Of a stretch of DNA of 9,532 nucleotides, positions 7,444 to 9,532 are shown one piece after another. A program made the position numbers and the translations under genes. This DNA comes from Saccharofermentans sp. (GTDB lineage: Bacteria; Bacillota_A; Clostridia; Saccharofermentanales; Saccharofermentanaceae), in assembly GCA_024695565.1 (NCBI GenBank), contig JAILHX010000153.1, forward strand, positions 1-9,532. Reading direction: 5' to 3'. The first letter of the stretch is position 1. Each line of letters begins with the position of its first letter. Below the pieces are notes generated by a model. It saw only the letters and a list, made by a program, of their open reading frames with translations, was not told the origin of the DNA and did not search any database.

Positions 7444-7692
7444 TTAGAGTCTTGAGCAATAATCGTTGATGATGACCTCAAGGAGTTCATCCCTGTCGAT
7501 CCTCTTGATTAATCCTCTCGCACCCTTATAGTTGGTGATGTATGTAGGATCACCCGAGATAAAATATCCGACCAGCTGATTGATGGGGTTATAACCCTTC
7601 TCCTTCAAAGCGCTGAGAACATAGGACATCAGAGCATGTACGTCCGCGGTTCTGTCGCCGGATAAATCAAATTTTGCAGTGTTGCTTTCCAC
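7444..7692 (-). CDS. ireB: IreB family regulatory phosphoprotein (UPF0297/DUF965, YrzL)
   Basis: An 82-residue cytoplasmic protein. The family signature EKGYNPINQLVGYFISGDPT (31-50) is nearly complete, followed by YIT, GARGLIKRIDRDELLE and a C-terminal helix. In Enterococcus faecalis, IreB is phosphorylated by the PASTA kinase IreK on N-terminal threonines and negatively influences cephalosporin resistance. Thr5, in the TAKF motif, sits where one of those threonines falls, by my alignment from memory. No kinase gene is in this window. I chose the GTG at 7690-7692 because GGTGGAGG stands at ideal spacing before it. A GTG at 7702-7704 would place that Shine-Dalgarno sequence inside the gene. 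ireB beside ruvX and DUF1292 is a conserved Firmicutes arrangement. Confidence 0.95.
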   Translation of the reverse strand: MESNTAKFDLSGDRTADVHALMSYVLSALKEKGYNPINQLVGYFISGDPTYITNYKGARGLIKRIDRDELLEVIINDYCSRL

Positions 7693-7704
7693 TTGAACCT
7701 CCAC

Positions 7705-7718
7705 CGAAGTTTTCTTCG
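7705..7718 (-). other. 5'-UTR hairpin directly before the ireB ribosome binding site
   Basis: Minus-strand CGAAG-AAAA-CTTCG forms a perfect 5-base-pair stem with a four-A loop. It ends immediately before the GGTGGAGG ribosome binding site. With the predicted promoter at 7726-7734 it would sit at the extreme 5' end of the ireB mRNA, where such hairpins can protect transcripts from decay or influence ribosome access. Function is inferred. Confidence 0.45.
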
Positions 7719-7725
7719 ATAATTC

Positions 7726-7734
7726 ATTCTAACA
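7726..7734 (-). promoter_or_regulatory. Extended -10 promoter for ireB
   Basis: The minus strand reads TGTTAGAAT, an extended -10 element with one mismatch to the TATAAT core. No good -35 box is present; the upstream region is a T-rich tract. The element lies after the mtaB terminator and about 34 bases before the chosen GTG start of ireB, so ireB probably has its own transcript. Motif-based only. Confidence 0.45.
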
Positions 7735-7901
7735 TAAGTATTCACAAAAAAAATTAAGATTTGATTAAAATATTACGAAAATGCCTTAAACAAAGCCATT
7801 TGGGGCTTTTGGGGAGGAAAGTACTGCGCTTTTTGCGCGGCTTCAACAGCAAAACCTACCGGGCCAATATGATTTCTGTATTAAACCGTCGAAAAAGGCA
7901 T

Positions 7902-7935
7902 AAAAAAAATACAGAAAACCGGAGATCTCTGTATT
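7902..7935 (-). terminator. Intrinsic terminator of mtaB
   Basis: On the minus strand AATACAGA and TCTGTATT form a perfect 8-base-pair stem around a 12-base loop, followed at once by a long T-run (7902-7909). It begins 36 bases past the mtaB stop. It separates the mtaB transcript from the ireB promoter. Confidence 0.85.
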
Positions 7936-7971
7936 ATTCCGAGGAAAAATCAAGCAAAAAATACAACGAGC

Positions 7972-9288
7972 TCAAACAGTCTTCATCAGACATGTCTCAT
8001 TGTCATACCCGCAGATAATGCCTCTTATGATGTCCCCCTTCGAAAACTCCCTGTCTCCTATATCCGCAAAAGTCCTTATATAGTTGGCAGTGTAGCCTTC
8101 CGCAACAAGCCTGCTGTTCTTTTCAATGATCTTCTCTACAAGTATCTCAGCTTCCCTGCCTGCCTGGGCTGCTGCAAAATCCGCAGCAAGACCGTTAGAT
8201 ACTTCGATCAGCCTCTTGGCGCGCTCTTTGCGGATGCTCATGTTGATCTGGGGCATTGATGCCGCCTTGGTTCCCTCGCGCTCTGAGTATGGGAAAACAT
8301 GGATCTTTGCAAACTTTACCTTAGTTGCAAACGCAACCGTCTCAGCGAACTCTTCTTCGGTCTCTTCGGGGAAACCGGTGATAATGTCAGTCGTCAGTGA
8401 CATGTCAGGGAACTCAGCCCTTAAGGCATTTACCCTGTCTTCATATTCGGCAGAAGTATACTTTCTGTTCATGCGCTTTAAGACAGTGTCAGAACCGCTC
8501 TGCAAAGACAGATGGAAGTGCGGGCACAGATGCTGAAGTTCCTTAAGTCCTGCTATGAATTCGGGTGTAATGGACTTGGGTTCGAGGGAGCCTAATCTCA
8601 GTCTCTCAATACCCTTAATACTGTCGATTCTCTTCAGCAGCTGCAAAAGAGCACCTATGTCTTTGCCCTGATCCTTACCGTAGGAGCAGAGGTGAATGCC
8701 GGATACTATGAGCTCCTTGAAGCCGCTCTCTATAAGGAATTCAGCTTCCTTTACGCAGGCTTCTTCGGGGCGTGATACTACCCTTCCCCTTGCAAACGGG
8801 ATTATGCAGTATGTGCAGAAGTTATTGCAGCCGTCTTCGATCTTAATGAATGCACGGGTGCCTTCAGGCGATAAGACCGTGCCGAAGTCATGGTACTCGT
8901 CGGTCTTGCTGACTTCAGGTCTTATGTGGGACGCGCTGTGTGAGAGGTTCTTGTCGCGGCGGGCAAGGAACTCCTCAACCTTAGTGACGACGGTGTTTTT
9001 CTCTCGCGTGCCTATAACGATATCCGCCGGCACTTCGCCGTTCTTAAGCTCAGAAGCACACCCCATCGCAACGATGACTGCATCAGGGTTGTTCTTGGCC
9101 ATTCTCCTTAGCATCTGGGATGACTTGCGGTCAGCTTCACCCGTTACCGAACAGGTGTTGACGATACATACGTCAGCATCTTCGGGGGAGTCAACATTTT
9201 CGTGCCCGTTATCAAGAAACAGGCGCCGGGCGGCGTCCGTCTCGTATTGGTTTACTCTGCATCCTAATGTAAGAAAGTATACTTTCAT
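7972..9288 (-). CDS. mtaB: tRNA N6-threonylcarbamoyladenosine (t6A37) methylthiotransferase MtaB (YqeV type)
   Basis: A 438-residue cytoplasmic radical-SAM enzyme that adds a methylthio group to t6A at position 37 of tRNAs reading ANN codons, giving ms2t6A. The N-terminal methylthiotransferase domain shows FLTLGCRVNQYETDA with Cys10, CIVNTCSVTG with Cys46 and VAMGCAS with Cys77, which should hold the auxiliary Fe-S cluster. The radical-SAM motif CNNFCTYC gives Cys154, Cys158 and Cys161. HVFPYSEREGTKAA at 330-343 is typical of the subfamily. A TRAM-like RNA-binding segment follows from about 378. I chose the ATG at 9286-9288, with AGAAGG five bases before it; a TTG at 9304-9306 would add six residues. 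No clear promoter precedes it, so it may be transcribed on from the upstream aminoacyl-tRNA synthetase gene. It ends in its own terminator. Confidence 0.95.
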   Translation of the reverse strand: MKVYFLTLGCRVNQYETDAARRLFLDNGHENVDSPEDADVCIVNTCSVTGEADRKSSQMLRRMAKNNPDAVIVAMGCASELKNGEVPADIVIGTREKNTVVTKVEEFLARRDKNLSHSASHIRPEVSKTDEYHDFGTVLSPEGTRAFIKIEDGCNNFCTYCIIPFARGRVVSRPEEACVKEAEFLIESGFKELIVSGIHLCSYGKDQGKDIGALLQLLKRIDSIKGIERLRLGSLEPKSITPEFIAGLKELQHLCPHFHLSLQSGSDTVLKRMNRKYTSAEYEDRVNALRAEFPDMSLTTDIITGFPEETEEEFAETVAFATKVKFAKIHVFPYSEREGTKAASMPQINMSIRKERAKRLIEVSNGLAADFAAAQAGREAEILVEKIIEKNSRLVAEGYTANYIRTFADIGDREFSKGDIIRGIICGYDNETCLMKTV

Positions 9289-9326
9289 CGCAGCCTTCTC
9301 TTCCAAACAACATTTGGGCAGATTTT

Positions 9327-9415
9327 GGGCGTTTTCGAAGCCATTTCCGCCCGCAAAAACGCCATTTGGACCTGATTTGCATTTTTCCGGGCGTTTTTAA
9401 GCCAAAAAACGCCCG
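9327..9415 (-). repeat. Four alternating inverted-repeat arms (GGGCGTTTT / AAAACGCCC) upstream of mtaB
   Basis: Arms lie at 9405-9415, 9388-9398, 9355-9363 and 9327-9335. On the minus strand they read GGGCGTTTT-type, AAAACGCCC-type, GGCGTTTTT and AAAACGCCC. Arms one and two form a perfect 11-base-pair hairpin with a 6-base loop. Arms three and four form an 8-base-pair hairpin. Arms two and three can instead pair over 9 base pairs. The block occupies the 5' side of mtaB. No T-run follows the stems, so they are not ordinary terminators. Confidence 0.7.
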
Positions 9416-9423
9416 AATTTTGC

Positions 9424-9463
9424 CCGCGCAGTTTACCTGATGCCGGACATCATGTAACCGCGG
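9424..9463 (-). other. Long hairpin immediately after the aspS stop codon
   Basis: The minus strand folds as CCGCG with CGCGG, then GTTAC with GTAAAC (one bulged base), then TGATG with CATCA around a TCCGG loop: about 15 base pairs with small internal defects. It begins on the base after the TGA stop. There is no T-run, so it looks like an mRNA 3'-end or processing structure rather than a classical terminator. Confidence 0.55.
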
Positions 9464-9532
9464 TCAGGCTCTAATCTTTATGTGTGTCTCACGGAGCTGC
9501 TGCTCTGTGACTTCGCCCGGAGCACCGCAGAG
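9464..9532 (-). CDS. aspS: Probable aspartyl-tRNA synthetase, C-terminal fragment
   Basis: Only the last 22 codons and a TGA stop are inside the window; the gene enters from the right edge on the minus strand. The residues show a GAP-x-x-V spacing (GAPGEV) followed by EQQLRETHIKIRA, closely resembling the AspRS C-terminus, where an 'AP-x-x-V-x-x-x-QL-x-x-LHI' pattern precedes the end. AspRS charges tRNA-Asp in the cytoplasm. It lies 175 bases upstream of mtaB on the same strand, and the two may share a transcript. Identification rests on a very short segment and is tentative; the existence of an open frame ending here is clearer than its name. Confidence 0.6.
   Translation of the reverse strand, partial: LCGAPGEVTEQQLRETHIKIRA

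Noticed and set aside
7761..8018. Plus-strand open frame of 85 codons in the ireB-mtaB spacer
   Set aside because: It starts with TTG without a ribosome binding site, encodes a Lys/Arg-rich low-complexity sequence expected from A-rich DNA, and runs antisense through the mtaB terminator and the end of mtaB.
8696..9400. Plus-strand open frame of 234 codons
   Set aside because: It lies almost wholly antisense to mtaB, which has complete family motifs, and continues through the hairpin array upstream of it. No family resemblance and no start signal were seen.

Overview
The window looks like a chromosomal segment of a clostridial Firmicute (Clostridia, Bacillota), probably an uncultured gut- or rumen-type lineage. 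The signs are a DUF4364 protein, an IreB protein beside RuvX and DUF1292 proteins, an MtaB/YqeV tRNA methylthiotransferase, AAGGAG-type ribosome binding sites, and a mid-GC sequence with AT-rich intergenic stretches. I cannot name genus or species. I see no mobile element, CRISPR array, tRNA or rRNA gene.

Layout from left to right. Positions 1-1320 (minus) hold a nearly complete glucose-6-phosphate isomerase cut by the window edge. A divergent promoter region (1321-1433) separates it from a DUF4364 winged-helix-like protein on the plus strand (1434-1973). That gene meets, stop codon against stop codon, a minus-strand block that fills the rest of the window. In transcription order (right to left) the block is: the last codons of a probable aspartyl-tRNA synthetase (9464-9532); a hairpin-rich gap; mtaB (7972-9288) with its own terminator; ireB (7444-7692); an intrinsic terminator directly in front of ruvX (6939-7367); two tandem DUF1292-type genes (6474-6848 and 6074-6496); a CPBP-family membrane protease (5087-6073); and a 1038-residue membrane-anchored extracellular protein (1974-5090).

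The right half is largely housekeeping: tRNA charging and modification, the IreB phosphoprotein of the PASTA-kinase pathway, RuvX and DUF1292. In many Firmicutes ireB, ruvX and a DUF1292 gene sit together, often after alaS; here mtaB and probably aspS precede them. The last two genes of the run form a tightly coupled accessory unit, with an ATGA overlap between protease and surface protein. The surface protein is the least conventional item. It has an N-terminal membrane anchor, a seven-repeat propeller-like region, a carbohydrate-binding-like beta-sandwich, and a C-terminal region resembling family-51-type glycosidases in which the usual acid/base glutamate motif appears lost.

Regulatory DNA is concentrated in three places: a terminator abutting the ruvX ribosome binding site, short 5'-UTR hairpins in front of ireB and DUF1292 just downstream of extended -10 promoters, and four alternating inverted-repeat arms upstream of mtaB that can pair in two mutually exclusive ways.
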